DNA from: an uncultured Collinsella sp.
GTDB taxonomy: Bacteria > Actinomycetota > Coriobacteriia > Coriobacteriales > Coriobacteriaceae
Length of the DNA stretch: 64,000 nucleotides
Assembly (NCBI GenBank): GCA_902492935.1
Contig: CABUNJ010000003.1
Span: forward strand, 1 to 64,000
Direction of reading: 5' to 3'
A program made the translations under genes and the position numbers. A model generated the notes under the pieces. That model did not search any database, was not told the origin of the DNA, and worked only from the letters and a program-made list of their open reading frames with translations. Below are positions 26,557 to 35,773 of this stretch, piece by piece. Numbering within the stretch: position 1 is the first letter of the stretch; each line of letters begins with the position of its first letter.

Positions 26557-26710
26557 CAAAACTATGCCGGTTTACTACGATGAATCCGAGATTCCTGACC
26601 ACGCCCGCATTTTTGCAAATATCGCAAGTGTTCTACCTGCGGTTTTGTAAGTGCGCAATTTGCCGTGGTCGGAGATACGCGGTTCATCGTAGTAAACCGG
26701 CATAGTTTTG
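26557..26710. repeat. Composite palindromic repeat, arm type A, copy 3 (perfect arms)
   Basis: Arms 26557-26584 and 26683-26710 match perfectly over 28 bp. The outer 15-18 bp (CAAAACTATGCCGGTTTA) equal those of copy 1, while the inner part of the arm (CTACGATGAA) is new. The two arms have therefore changed together. The core TTCTACCTGCGGTTTTG is conserved. Confidence 0.88.
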
Positions 26711-26740
26711 AAATGACATCAAATTGGCGGCAGCCAGCGG

Positions 26741-27370
26741 CTAGCCTCGCAGATAGGCGATGGCGATTTGGGTGCGGTTGCGCAGGCCCATTTTGGCCAG
26801 GATTGAGCTGATGTGGTTGCGCACGGTGCCTTCGCCCATATAGGCGGTGGCCGCGATCTCCTTGTTATCGAGGCCGCGGGCAATGAGCTCGGCGACCTCG
26901 AACTCGCGGTCGGTCAGGCTGACAAAGGCCGCGGGCCGGCGAGACGTGTCGGCCTCGGACCCCGCCCCATCAAAGTCGATATCCTCGATCGCCTTACCCT
27001 CGAGTACGCGTTTGCCGTCCATGACCTGCGCCAACGCCGGCGGAATGGCGGCGACATCGGTCTTGATCAGGTAGCCGCGGGCGCCCAGTTTAAGCGCCGA
27101 CACAATGTACTCGTCATCCGAGAATGTCGTCAGAAACACCACGCGCGCCGTGGGGTCGCGCTCAAGGATTTCGCGTGCCGCCGAAAGGCCGTCGCGTCCC
27201 GGCATCTGAATGTCGAGCAGCGCGATGTCGGGCGTGTGCTCGCTGTAGAGCGCGACCGCCTCGTCGCCATTGGCGCCGGTGCCCACCACTTCGATCTGCG
27301 GCTGGGCGCCCAGGATAATCTTGAGCGAATCGACCACCAAGCGGTCGTCGTCGACAACGATGAGCCTCAT
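26741..27370 (-). CDS. NarL/LuxR-family response regulator
   Basis: A 209-residue response regulator. The receiver domain (1 to about 120) has the acidic pocket D7-D9, the phosphorylation site D53 in ALLDIQMPG, and K in YLIKTD. The C-terminal LuxR HTH (LTDREFEVAELIARGLDNKE, then GEGTVRNHISSIL) binds DNA. Its start overlaps the stop of the histidine kinase gene by 4 bp, so the pair is co-translated. Together with the divergent exporter this resembles the LnrJK/LnrLMN arrangement of Bacillus, in which the regulator activates an ABC-2 exporter for membrane-active compounds. Target control here is inference. Confidence 0.92.
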   Translation of the reverse strand: MRLIVVDDDRLVVDSLKIILGAQPQIEVVGTGANGDEAVALYSEHTPDIALLDIQMPGRDGLSAAREILERDPTARVVFLTTFSDDEYIVSALKLGARGYLIKTDVAAIPPALAQVMDGKRVLEGKAIEDIDFDGAGSEADTSRRPAAFVSLTDREFEVAELIARGLDNKEIAATAYMGEGTVRNHISSILAKMGLRNRTQIAIAYLRG

Positions 27371-28512
27371 CGGCCCTCATCTCCTTGCTGTTTGGGAACG
27401 GTGGCAAAAACGCGCCAGCCGGGGGCGCCGGCGCGTGGCCCGGCGGTAAAGGTGCCGCCAAGCGCCTCGACGCGCTCGCGCATGGAGCCGAGCCCCATGC
27501 CTTCCGCGACGCCGCGACCGCTCGCCCGGATCCCACCCTCGCCATCGTCGGTAACAATGAGCTGGTAAAACGATGGATGCTCCATGCACCGCACGGTAAT
27601 GGTTTTGGCATGGGCGTGGCGCATGGCGTTGGAAAGCGCCTCGCGTAGCACCGCCGCAAAGCAGTTGGCGACGTTGGCGGGTGTATGCTCGGCCAAAACC
27701 TCAAGCTCAATCTGCGGACCGCTGTCCGAGCGTGCGCCTTCAACGATGCGCTCGAGCTGCACGGAGAGGTCAGTCGCATTGTCGTTGAGCGCGTGGACGC
27801 TGGCGCGCACGAGCTGGAGCGCTTCGTCAACCGTGCGTTTGACGTCGGCGAAATCGGCGGCAACCCTGGGCTCATCGGCATGGACCACGCGCAGGGCTTC
27901 GGTTTGAAGCGAAGCGCGTGTGAGCTGGTGGCCGACGTTGTCGTGAATCTCACGCGCGATGCGGGCGCGCTCGGCGAGCGTCGCGAGTTCGACCTCGTAG
28001 TCCTGGCGGTCGGCAAGGTCGCGGTTGCGTGCCTCGAGCGCGAGGGCTCGTTCTTGCAGCTTGTCGCGGGTGCGACGCATGCGCTGTTGCTCGCGCTCCA
28101 GCTGGGCGGTACGTAGCGATAGCAAGGTGGCGGCAACCGAAAGGATGGCGGTCAGCAGGAGCGTTCGGGTGGTGAGCGCGCCGCCGCGAAGGTCCGCGAC
28201 AAGCGCAAAGGCAAAGACGGAGCCAATGCCCAGCGCGACCCAAACGTGTTCACGGTGCACGCGTCGCGTGATGTCATAGAAGGCAAGGGGTGCGAACGGC
28301 ATAAATGACGGCACGAAGACGGCCGCGATGATGTAAGCGTAACTTGCGGTCTCGCTTGCGCGGCGCGTGCGTTCCCCCTGTGCGACCTCGGCCAGTGAGG
28401 TGGCAATAACGCCAAGGCAAAACGCCGCGACCAGGTGAGCGTCCACAGCAAGGCCCATGGCGGCCGCAATGCAGCACGCCAGAACGATCGATTTGTCGAA
28501 AAGCCTGTTCAT
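27367..28512 (-). CDS. NarL-type sensor histidine kinase
   Basis: A 381-residue membrane kinase. The first 150 residues hold about five or six membrane helices with almost no extracellular domain, as in kinases that sense within the membrane. A coiled region then leads to a HisKA_3 domain with the phospho-histidine in ERARIAREIHDNVGHQL. The HATPase has its N-box (LREALSNAMRHAHA) and G-boxes (DDGEGG, GMGLGSMRERVEALGG). The start at 28512 has no Shine-Dalgarno but is 6 nt below a TACAAT -10 element, which suggests a leaderless transcript. It works with the overlapping response regulator gene. Confidence 0.9.
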   Translation of the reverse strand: MNRLFDKSIVLACCIAAAMGLAVDAHLVAAFCLGVIATSLAEVAQGERTRRASETASYAYIIAAVFVPSFMPFAPLAFYDITRRVHREHVWVALGIGSVFAFALVADLRGGALTTRTLLLTAILSVAATLLSLRTAQLEREQQRMRRTRDKLQERALALEARNRDLADRQDYEVELATLAERARIAREIHDNVGHQLTRASLQTEALRVVHADEPRVAADFADVKRTVDEALQLVRASVHALNDNATDLSVQLERIVEGARSDSGPQIELEVLAEHTPANVANCFAAVLREALSNAMRHAHAKTITVRCMEHPSFYQLIVTDDGEGGIRASGRGVAEGMGLGSMRERVEALGGTFTAGPRAGAPGWRVFATVPKQQGDEGR

Positions 28513-28518
28513 ACGGGT

Positions 28519-28524
28519 ATTGTA
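28519..28524 (-). promoter_or_regulatory. Candidate -10 element for a leaderless kinase transcript
   Basis: TACAAT on the minus strand with 6 nt to the kinase ATG, so the predicted transcription start falls on the start codon. No clear -35 is seen. Confidence 0.4.
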
Positions 28525-28711
28525 CGCGAAGCCGCGCGTGGTGGAGGGACCGCCTACGCAACCGTGACATTCCTCCCGCGCGGCAAAGCGGGGACGTCGG
28601 CAGGCCACACGACCAAGACCCCTGCACTTGTGACAAAGCTCACTGGTGCGCGCCGCCCGCTCCTGCGATGATGCAATCGTACCGGGCCATGACCAACAGA
28701 AGGGCCGCCTC

Positions 28712-29650
28712 ATGACAGACATCGTCCACGTCGAAAACCTCGTCAAGCGCTACGACGATCTTATCGCGCTCGACCACTTTAACCTGAGCATCGCCCCCGG
28801 CGAGATCTTTGGCCTGCTCGGTCCCAACGGCTCGGGCAAAACCACGTCCATCAACTGTATCCTGCAGCTGCTTGCCTACGATAAGGGCACCATCGAGCTC
28901 TTTGGCGAGCCCATGACGCCCGCCCGCTACGACCTCAAGCGTCGCATCGGCGTGGTGCCGCAACAGGTGGCGGTGTTCGATGAGCTCACCGTGCGCGAGA
29001 ACATCGACTATTTCTGCAGTCTCTACGTCAACGACCGCAAACGCCGCCGCGCGCTGGTGGACGAGGCGATTGATTTTGTCGGCCTGGGCGACTTTACCAA
29101 GTTCCGCCCCGGCAAGCTCTCGGGCGGCCTGGCACGTCGCCTCAACATTGCCTGCGGCATTGCGCACAAGCCCGAGCTCATCTTCTTTGACGAGCCCACG
29201 GTGGCAGTCGACCCGCAGAGTCGCAACGCCATCCTGGAGGGCATCTGCCGCTTGCGCGACGAGGGCGCCACGGTGGTGTATACCAGCCATTACATGGAGG
29301 AAGTCGAGCAGATTTGCAGCCGCATCATGATCATGGACGGCGGACGTGTGCTGGCGCAGGGCACCAATGACGAGCTCAAACGCATGATTCAAATGGGCGA
29401 GCGCGTGACTGTCGAGGTCGGCGCCGTCGAGACCGCCACGGTCGAGCGGCTGCGCGCCCTCGAGCACGTGCTTTCGGTTGAGCTGTCCGGCGGCGAGCTC
29501 GTCTGCACCTGCGAAGCGAGCCCGCACAATTTGGTCGACATCCTCGACACGCTGCGTGCCGCCGACGTGGCGCTCGGCCGCGTGTGGAGCGAACCGCCGA
29601 CCCTCAACGACGTGTTCCTCGAGATCACCGGCCGCGAGCTGCGCGACTAG
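28712..29650 (+). CDS. ABC-2 type exporter, ATP-binding subunit
   Basis: A 312-residue ATPase. The Walker A is GPNGSGKTT, the signature is LSGGLARRLNIAC (LSGGL instead of the usual LSGGQ), the Walker B is LIFFDEPTVAVDP and the switch His is in YTSHYMEE. The C-terminal 80 residues match the extension typical of DrrA/LnrL-type exporter ATPases. ATG 28712 is preferred because AGAAGGG precedes it; the longer frame from 28646 has no ribosome site. It is divergent from the two-component genes, with about 200 bp between them for shared control. It heads a three-gene exporter operon. Confidence 0.93.
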   Translation: MTDIVHVENLVKRYDDLIALDHFNLSIAPGEIFGLLGPNGSGKTTSINCILQLLAYDKGTIELFGEPMTPARYDLKRRIGVVPQQVAVFDELTVRENIDYFCSLYVNDRKRRRALVDEAIDFVGLGDFTKFRPGKLSGGLARRLNIACGIAHKPELIFFDEPTVAVDPQSRNAILEGICRLRDEGATVVYTSHYMEEVEQICSRIMIMDGGRVLAQGTNDELKRMIQMGERVTVEVGAVETATVERLRALEHVLSVELSGGELVCTCEASPHNLVDILDTLRAADVALGRVWSEPPTLNDVFLEITGRELRD

Positions 29651-29659
29651 GGGGCAGTC

Positions 29660-30847
29660 ATGTTCAACACCATCATCACTACGGTCAAGACGCTGCTGCG
29701 CCGGCCGAGCACGTGGGTCTGGGGCGCGGTCTTTCCCATCGCGCTTTCCACGATGTTCATGTTTATGTTTGCGAACCTGAGTTCCGATGGCAAAGTCGAC
29801 CCGGTGCCGGTTGCCGTCGTGGCGGACGAGGCCTGGGACGCTTCGACCTTTAAGGACGTGGCGGCCTCGCTTGCCGAGGAGGGCGACGATCAGCTGCTCG
29901 AGATCCACGAGTGCGACGACGCGGCCGATGCGAACCGTGCGCTTAAGGCCGGCGAGGTCGCGGGCATCTATACGGTCGACGACGCGGGCGCACCCAAGCT
30001 CACGTTGCTGTCGAGCTACGACAGCTCGCGTGCCTCGACGGTGCTCACCGACCGCAGCATTTTGGAGACGGTGGCAAGCTCGTATACACAAAATGCCGAG
30101 CTCATGTCCCAGATTGCCCAGGACAACCCGGCGGCGCTCGCCGACCCGGAGGCGGTTGCGCGCGCCCTGTCGCTCGAGGGCGGCACCCGCCGCGTAAGCC
30201 TGACACGCACCACGCCCGATGGCACGGTCATCTACTATTACGCGCTTTTTGGCCTGGTCGCGATGATGTCTGCCGAGTTTGCCGCCTTGAGCGTCGTCGA
30301 CCTGCAGCCCAATCTGTCGGGCCTTGGCGCGCGTCGCTGCGTGGGCGGCCTTTCCAAGACGGCGTCGCTGGCCGGCATCTTTGTCGGCTCGTGGCTGGTC
30401 TCCTTTGCTTCGATGACGATCGCGATCGGCTACGTGCGTCTGGTCGTGGGCGTCGACTTTGGCGGGCGCGAGGGGTTGTGTCTGGTGGGCGGCGCCGCTT
30501 CCGCGCTTGCCGCCACGGGCCTGGGACTCTTTGTGGGCACGCTTCCCGTTAAGGGTGGCAAGGCATCCAAGTCGGGCATCCTCACGGGTTTCGCTACCAC
30601 GTGTGCCCTGTTCGCCGGGCTTTACGGCGAGCCAGCGATGGCGCTTGCCGATGACGTTGCCCGCGCCTGCCCGGTCGAGTGCTGGCTCAACCCCGTCAAG
30701 CTTATCTGCGACATGTTCAACCGCCTGTATTTCTTTGAGGACCTGGGACCTTTTGCCGTTCGCGCCGGCGCGCTGGTCCTGATGGCCCTGGTGTTTGTCG
30801 CCGCCGCTACGCTGATCTTTGGAAGGAGTCGCTATGAGCACCTTTAA
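29660..30847 (+). CDS. ABC-2 type exporter permease, first subunit
   Basis: A 395-residue permease. One N-terminal membrane helix (about 18-38) is followed by a roughly 170-residue extracytoplasmic domain, and then about five helices from 195 to the end. This is the ABC-2 layout of LnrM/YhgE-type exporter subunits. It follows the ATPase gene by 9 bp. Its end overlaps the next gene by 14 bp, so both permeases are probably made together and form a heterodimer. The likely role is export of, or resistance to, a membrane-active compound. The substrate cannot be read. Confidence 0.85.
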   Translation: MFNTIITTVKTLLRRPSTWVWGAVFPIALSTMFMFMFANLSSDGKVDPVPVAVVADEAWDASTFKDVAASLAEEGDDQLLEIHECDDAADANRALKAGEVAGIYTVDDAGAPKLTLLSSYDSSRASTVLTDRSILETVASSYTQNAELMSQIAQDNPAALADPEAVARALSLEGGTRRVSLTRTTPDGTVIYYYALFGLVAMMSAEFAALSVVDLQPNLSGLGARRCVGGLSKTASLAGIFVGSWLVSFASMTIAIGYVRLVVGVDFGGREGLCLVGGAASALAATGLGLFVGTLPVKGGKASKSGILTGFATTCALFAGLYGEPAMALADDVARACPVECWLNPVKLICDMFNRLYFFEDLGPFAVRAGALVLMALVFVAAATLIFGRSRYEHL

Positions 30848-32039
30848 GACCGCGCTTCGCATGGCGCTCGCACACCCGCTCTATCTGCTTATCTACACGG
30901 TGTTCATTTCGCTCATGGGCGTATTCATCGCGGCATCGGTAAGCTGGAACTCGTCGCAGCTTACCGAGTACGAGCCCTACGACGCCAACGTGATCGTGGT
31001 CGACCGCGACGACAGCGACCTTTCGCGTGCGCTTACCAAACATCTGGGTTCGCGTTTTGACCTGGTCACAGGGGTCGGCGATGACACGTACGACCTTGCG
31101 GACGCGCTCTCCAAGAGCAACAGCGCCAAGGGCAGCGCCGACTGCGTGCTCTTTATCCCGGAGGAGTTTGAGGACGACCTGGTCGCGGCTGCCCGCGCGG
31201 GGGAGGCCCTGCCCAAGCTCAATGTGACCTACGGTTCCGGCACCATGGCGGCGGCGCTTTCGTCTGCCGAGGCCTCGCGCTGGATTTCACTCGCGGGTGC
31301 TGCGGTCGCACTTGAGCCCGCCGCCTCCAACGGTGACGTTGCCAAGGCCGCCGAACACGCGGCCACCAAGCGCGCGGAGGTCGAGGTCGAGCAGGTCAAG
31401 GTCGACTCGACTGCCGCCGCCACGCTCGAGTCGTACTTCAACTTTGGCGCGTACGCGATCATCTCGTCGGTCATCGTGTCGGTGGGGTTGGTGTTCTCGG
31501 GCATGAACGAGCCCGAGTGTGTGCGCCGCATGGAGGCCGGCCCGGTCTCCGAGCGCCAGCGCTCGCTTGCCGTGTTCGCGGCTGCCGCAGTGCTCACCGT
31601 CTGCATCTGGTTTGTGTCGAGCATGATGGGCGTCGTGGGCTTTGCCGGCGCGGTTGCCGAGGTCGGCGTGGGTCGTGTGTGCCTGGCGCTGGCGGCGACG
31701 TTTGCCCTGGCGTGCACGCCTCTGGCCGTTGGCTTTGCCCTTTCGAGCCTGGGTGCGCGTGAGGAGCTGCTCAACGGTGTGGGCAACCTGCTCGGCATGC
31801 TCATGACATTTTTGGGCGGCGCTTGGATGCCGCTGTCGCTCATGGGCTCGGCCGTGCAGACGGTGGCGCACTTTGTGCCGACGTATTGGGTGAACGACGC
31901 GATCGGCAAGGCGCTCGCTTCGGACCTGACGTCTGCCGTGTTGGGCGACATCGCCTGCGATCTGGGCGTCACCGTGCTCTTTGCCGTGGCCATCGCCGCC
32001 GCAGGCCTGGCCCTCTCACGCACCAAATCCCGCGCCTAG
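30834..32039 (+). CDS. ABC-2 type exporter permease, second subunit
   Basis: A 401-residue paralogue of the preceding permease, with the same layout: an N-terminal helix (about 12-35), a large outside domain with a DANVIVVDRDDSDLS start, then five or more membrane helices from about 200. It corresponds to LnrN. ATG 30834 is used because GGAAGGAG (30821-30828) lies 5 nt upstream. The operon ends here; no clear hairpin follows. Confidence 0.85.
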   Translation: MSTFKTALRMALAHPLYLLIYTVFISLMGVFIAASVSWNSSQLTEYEPYDANVIVVDRDDSDLSRALTKHLGSRFDLVTGVGDDTYDLADALSKSNSAKGSADCVLFIPEEFEDDLVAAARAGEALPKLNVTYGSGTMAAALSSAEASRWISLAGAAVALEPAASNGDVAKAAEHAATKRAEVEVEQVKVDSTAAATLESYFNFGAYAIISSVIVSVGLVFSGMNEPECVRRMEAGPVSERQRSLAVFAAAAVLTVCIWFVSSMMGVVGFAGAVAEVGVGRVCLALAATFALACTPLAVGFALSSLGAREELLNGVGNLLGMLMTFLGGAWMPLSLMGSAVQTVAHFVPTYWVNDAIGKALASDLTSAVLGDIACDLGVTVLFAVAIAAAGLALSRTKSRA

Positions 32040-32073
32040 TCTGAAATAAATCCTAGGCCTCGCTCCAAAATAG

Positions 32074-32118
32074 TTCGCCAAGGTTTACTATTAGCCTATT
32101 AAAGTAGCAGAAGGCTAA
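32074..32118 (+). promoter_or_regulatory. Promoter with inverted repeat, MacB-like ABC operon
   Basis: TTCGCC (32074-32079) and TATTAA (32097-32102) with a 17-bp spacer. TTAGCC at 32091-32096 and GGCTAA at 32113-32118 form an inverted repeat around the -10 and start site, a likely operator. Confidence 0.45.
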
Positions 32119-32132
32119 CAATGGGGGGTAGT

Positions 32133-32846
32133 ATGGCGACGAAGCAAGCCTACGTCCAGGTCAAGGGGCTCAAGAAACACTACGGAGACGGTGATGCGCG
32201 CCTGACGGTGCTCGACGGCATCGACACGTCCATCAACCGCGGAGAGATCTGCGTCATGCTGGGACCTTCGGGCTCGGGCAAGTCGACGTTTCTTAACCTG
32301 ATCGGCGGCCTGGAGGATGCCGACGGCGGCTCCATTATGGTGGACGGCTGCGACCTCACCGTACTCAAGCCCGCCGACCTGGGCGAGTATCGCCGCCGCG
32401 AGCTGGGCTTTGTCTTCCAGTTCTACAACCTGGTACCCGACCTCACCATTAAGGAGAACATCGAGGTCACGGCGCACCTGTCCAAAAACCCGCTCAATGT
32501 TGACGACCTGCTGCGTTCGCTGGGCCTCTACGAGCACCGCAACAAGTTCCCACGCCAGGTCTCGGGCGGCCAACAGCAGCGCTGCGCCATCGGCCGTGCG
32601 CTCGTCAAAAACCCGGGCCTGCTGCTGTGCGACGAGCCCACCGGTGCGCTCGACTATAAGACGTCCAAGGAAATCTTGCAGCTCATGGAGGATGTCAATC
32701 ACGAGTACGGCTGCACCATCATCATTGTCACCCACAATGCCGCCATCGCGCGCATGGCCAACCGCGTGCTGCGCCTGCGCGACGGGCGCATCGTCGAGGG
32801 TGAGCTCAACGAGTCGCCCGTCGCGGCCGCCGAGCTCGATTGGTAG
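32133..32846 (+). CDS. MacB/LolD-type ABC transporter ATP-binding protein
   Basis: A 237-residue ATPase of the MacB/FtsE/LolD class. The Walker A is GPSGSGKST, the Q-loop lies in GFVFQFYNLVPDLT, the signature is VSGGQQQRCAIGRALV, the Walker B is LLLCDEPTGALD and the H-loop is IVTHNAAIA. It pairs with the large FtsX-type permease that follows directly. The start may also be ATG 32121, in frame and with AGAAGG upstream; I prefer 32133 because of the G-run just before it. Such pairs move lipoproteins, peptides or other envelope cargo by a mechanotransmission mechanism. Confidence 0.92.
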   Translation: MATKQAYVQVKGLKKHYGDGDARLTVLDGIDTSINRGEICVMLGPSGSGKSTFLNLIGGLEDADGGSIMVDGCDLTVLKPADLGEYRRRELGFVFQFYNLVPDLTIKENIEVTAHLSKNPLNVDDLLRSLGLYEHRNKFPRQVSGGQQQRCAIGRALVKNPGLLLCDEPTGALDYKTSKEILQLMEDVNHEYGCTIIIVTHNAAIARMANRVLRLRDGRIVEGELNESPVAAAELDW

Positions 32847-32854
32847 GCGGCGCC

Positions 32855-35521
32855 ATGACACCTCTCGCAAAACGTCTCCCGCGCGAGCTGCGCCGCAATA
32901 TCGGTAAATACCTGGGCATCTTTTTGCTTATGTGCGGAAGCATCGCTCTCACCTCGGGCTTTTTGCTCGCAGCGCATTCCATCGGTTGCCTCATCGACGA
33001 CATGCGCGATGCGTACACGATTGAGGACGGCCGCGTGACCACCTCCTTCGAGGCCACCAAAGACCAGCTCAAGGCTGCCGAGGATGCTGCCGGCGACGTC
33101 GGCGGCGTTACGCTCTACAAGAATTTCTCCATCGACGCCATCATCAAAAAGGCGTCCGGCGACGACGGCACCAAGCGCACCCTGCGCACCTACGCGCACC
33201 GTACCAAAGTCGATATCGCGTCCTACTGCGAAGGCAAGCAGCCCAGGGCGGACGACGAGGTAGCCATCGACCGCGTCTTTGCCACCAACAACGACCTTGC
33301 CGTGGGCGATAAGGTCGAGCTCGAGGGCCACACCTACACCATCTGCGGCATCATGACCCAGCCCGATAGCCAGGCACTGTTCCTCAACAACTCGGACTTT
33401 ACGGTGAACACCATCACCTATGGCGTGGCCGAGGTCACCGATGGCGGCTTTGCCGCGCTCGAAGATGCCGGCGGCGCACCCGCCTACACCTACTCCTTCA
33501 CCTTTACCGATCGCGACCTCCCCACCGCGGACCGCATCGACGCCGAGCAAGATATGGTCGAGGCACTGACCGACGCCGATGCGCGCGTGGACGATCTGAT
33601 CGACGCCGATTCCAATCAGGGCATTGGCTATGCGCGCGATGACGTGGACGGCGACTCTATGATGTGGATGACGCTGCTCGACATCATCATCGTGATCATG
33701 GCGTTTGTCTTTGTGGTCCTTACCGACGCCACCATCGAGGAGGAGAGCGCCATCATCGGCACGCTGCTCGCCAGCGGTTATCGTCGACGCGAGATCGTGC
33801 TGCACTACCTGGCACTTCCCGCTATCGTGGGCGTGGTCGCGGCGCTTTTGGGCACTGCGCTCGGCGTTGTGTTCTTTACCGAGCCCATGCGTAGCCTCTA
33901 TTACGGTTCGTACAGCCTGCCGCCCTTCCAGGTGTACTGGAGCTGGGAGATCTTTGTGAAGTGCGCCGTGGTTCCCGCCGCCGCGCTCATCCTCATCACG
34001 CTGGTGGGTCTGCTTCGCAAAATGGGCAAGACGCCGTTGCAGTTCCTTCGTCACGAAGCGAGCGGCAAGTCGGGCACCAAGCGTGGCCTGCAGCTGCCGG
34101 AGCGCATGGGCTTTGTTTCCCGCTTCCGCCTGCGTATCTTCCTGCGCAACCTGGGCAACTTCGCCACGCTCTTCGTGGGCATTGCGTTTGCCTCGCTGCT
34201 GCTGCTCTTTGGCCTGGCGATTCTGCCCACGATGACGCACTACGCCGACAACCTCGAGACAAGCCTGGTCGCCGAGCACCAGTACACGCTCAAGGCGCCG
34301 CTGGAGCTCGAGGGTACTGCCGAGGAGCGCGAGCAGTGGTCGGCACTCGAGCGCTTGCAGTCGGTTGACGGCGCACTCCTCACCGCCGCCCAAGATGCCG
34401 ATGACGATCTCGACGACGCGGCCGATGCGGCGCAGGTGGCAGCCAATGCTGCGACCAGCGCTCCGTCTGCCGAGAGCCTGGCCGCGGCGCAGGACGCGCT
34501 CGCCAAGGTCCAGGACAAGAAGGATGCGCTTTATGCGCGCCTCGATGACCTTGCCGATGCTCTCGGCTGCAACCGCGACGAGGCTATCGACCTGATCGAC
34601 AAGGCCTCTAAAATCGACACTGACAACGACGATATCCACCCGGTCAATACGACCGACAACGGTACGGGCGCAATCGCTCAGGCCGAGAAATACGCCGTCT
34701 ACCAGCTGCAATACGACCGCGGCGACGGAAATGGGCAGGAGACGATTTCCGTCTACGGCATCTCGCCCGATTCGCGCTACTGGAAAGGGCTGGACGTCGG
34801 CGACGGCCGCGTCGTCTTTGGCGGCGGTCTGCTCGATAAGTTTGGCTGGAGCGAGGGTCAGAAGGTCACGCTCCACGACAAGTATGAGGGCGAGAATTAT
34901 TCCCTTGAGTACGCGGGCAAGGACTACGTTTGGGGCTCCAAGTCGGACATGAATATCTATATGAGTATCGATGACTTTAACGAGCTGTTCGACAACGATG
35001 CCGCCTACTTTAACGGCTATGTGAGCGACGAGAAGCTCGACCTCGACGCGCGCTACTTTGCCGGCGACACCACGCCCGATGACATGCGCGCCGTGGGCGA
35101 CCAGTTCATCGGCATGATGAGCAAAATGATCGGAATGATGATCGGGCTCGCGGTGTTTATCTTCCTGCTGTTTATGTACCTGCTGACCAAGGCGGTGATC
35201 GACCACAGCGCCCGTTCGATCAGCTACATGAAAGTCTTTGGCTATCGCGATAGCGAGATTTCGCATCTGTACATCCGCTCGATTACGCTGTGCGTGGTGG
35301 CGTCGCTCGTGCTGAGCCTGCCGGTCATTATTGGCTCGCTCACGGCCATCTTCCGCTCGATGCTGCTCGCCTACAACGGCAATATCGAGATCTACGTGCC
35401 CGCTTGGTCTATGGCTGCATGCGTCGGCATTGGCTTTGCGACCTATCTGGTCGTGGCGCTGCTGCACACGCGCTCCATCAAGCGAGTCAGTCTGGCCGAA
35501 GCCCTCAAAGTCCAAGAGTAG
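32855..35521 (+). CDS. FtsX/MacB-type ABC permease
   Basis: An 888-residue permease. The N-terminal helix (about 18-40) is followed by a MacB-like extracytoplasmic domain of about 230 residues. A three-helix FtsX domain (about 270-390) follows, then a helix near 440, a second outside domain of about 300 residues with a coiled-coil-like Ala/Asp-rich part (about 495-580), and a final FtsX domain (about 760-888). The tail ends SLAEALKVQE, a common FtsX-permease ending. It begins 8 bp after the ATPase stop. The cargo is unknown. Confidence 0.88.
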   Translation: MTPLAKRLPRELRRNIGKYLGIFLLMCGSIALTSGFLLAAHSIGCLIDDMRDAYTIEDGRVTTSFEATKDQLKAAEDAAGDVGGVTLYKNFSIDAIIKKASGDDGTKRTLRTYAHRTKVDIASYCEGKQPRADDEVAIDRVFATNNDLAVGDKVELEGHTYTICGIMTQPDSQALFLNNSDFTVNTITYGVAEVTDGGFAALEDAGGAPAYTYSFTFTDRDLPTADRIDAEQDMVEALTDADARVDDLIDADSNQGIGYARDDVDGDSMMWMTLLDIIIVIMAFVFVVLTDATIEEESAIIGTLLASGYRRREIVLHYLALPAIVGVVAALLGTALGVVFFTEPMRSLYYGSYSLPPFQVYWSWEIFVKCAVVPAAALILITLVGLLRKMGKTPLQFLRHEASGKSGTKRGLQLPERMGFVSRFRLRIFLRNLGNFATLFVGIAFASLLLLFGLAILPTMTHYADNLETSLVAEHQYTLKAPLELEGTAEEREQWSALERLQSVDGALLTAAQDADDDLDDAADAAQVAANAATSAPSAESLAAAQDALAKVQDKKDALYARLDDLADALGCNRDEAIDLIDKASKIDTDNDDIHPVNTTDNGTGAIAQAEKYAVYQLQYDRGDGNGQETISVYGISPDSRYWKGLDVGDGRVVFGGGLLDKFGWSEGQKVTLHDKYEGENYSLEYAGKDYVWGSKSDMNIYMSIDDFNELFDNDAAYFNGYVSDEKLDLDARYFAGDTTPDDMRAVGDQFIGMMSKMIGMMIGLAVFIFLLFMYLLTKAVIDHSARSISYMKVFGYRDSEISHLYIRSITLCVVASLVLSLPVIIGSLTAIFRSMLLAYNGNIEIYVPAWSMAACVGIGFATYLVVALLHTRSIKRVSLAEALKVQE

Positions 35522-35692
35522 TCATCGGGGACGTTCTTAAACGACTAGTCATCGGGGACAGTCTTTGCCGACTCGCCGGCTCGTCGGCCGTGCTGGCAAG
35601 GACTGTCCCTAGCTGCCAGGCGGCGAGGCACTCATTTAAGTCCGTCCCCAATGAGTGGTTTCAGCCATTTAAGTCTGTCCCCAATGACTAGG
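35520..35692. repeat. Palindromic repeat with GTCCCC/TTAA motifs
   Basis: The left part (AGTCATCGGGGACGTTCTTA) and right part (TTTAAGTCTGTCCCCAATGA) form an imperfect inverted repeat, and both motifs are duplicated within the region. An inner pair (GGGACAGTCTTTGCCG with GCAAGGACTGTCCC) extends the hairpin. Solitary relatives are at 44061-44092 and 47947-47985. Confidence 0.7.
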
Positions 35693-35700
35693 TGCCATAC

Positions 35701-35731
35701 TTGACTTTAACTCTGCTTTAACTGGTACCAT
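35701..35731 (+). promoter_or_regulatory. Candidate promoter with direct repeats, DUF362 gene
   Basis: TTGACT at 35701 with TACCAT at 35726-35731 (19-bp spacing, long). CTTTAACT occurs twice, 11 bp apart, between them. Such helical-turn-spaced direct repeats are typical of OmpR-type regulator sites. Confidence 0.3.
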
Positions 35732-35773
35732 CCTCTATGTCTGTAACGCCATATAGACCGAGGGGATAGATCT

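Noticed and set aside
28646..28711. N-terminal extension of the exporter ATPase
   Set aside because: No ribosome site lies upstream of 28646, while 28712 has one and gives a normal ATPase N-terminus.
32699..35515. A 938-codon open frame on the minus strand opposite the ABC permease
   Set aside because: Same codon-bias artefact; the plus-strand protein has clear FtsX domains.
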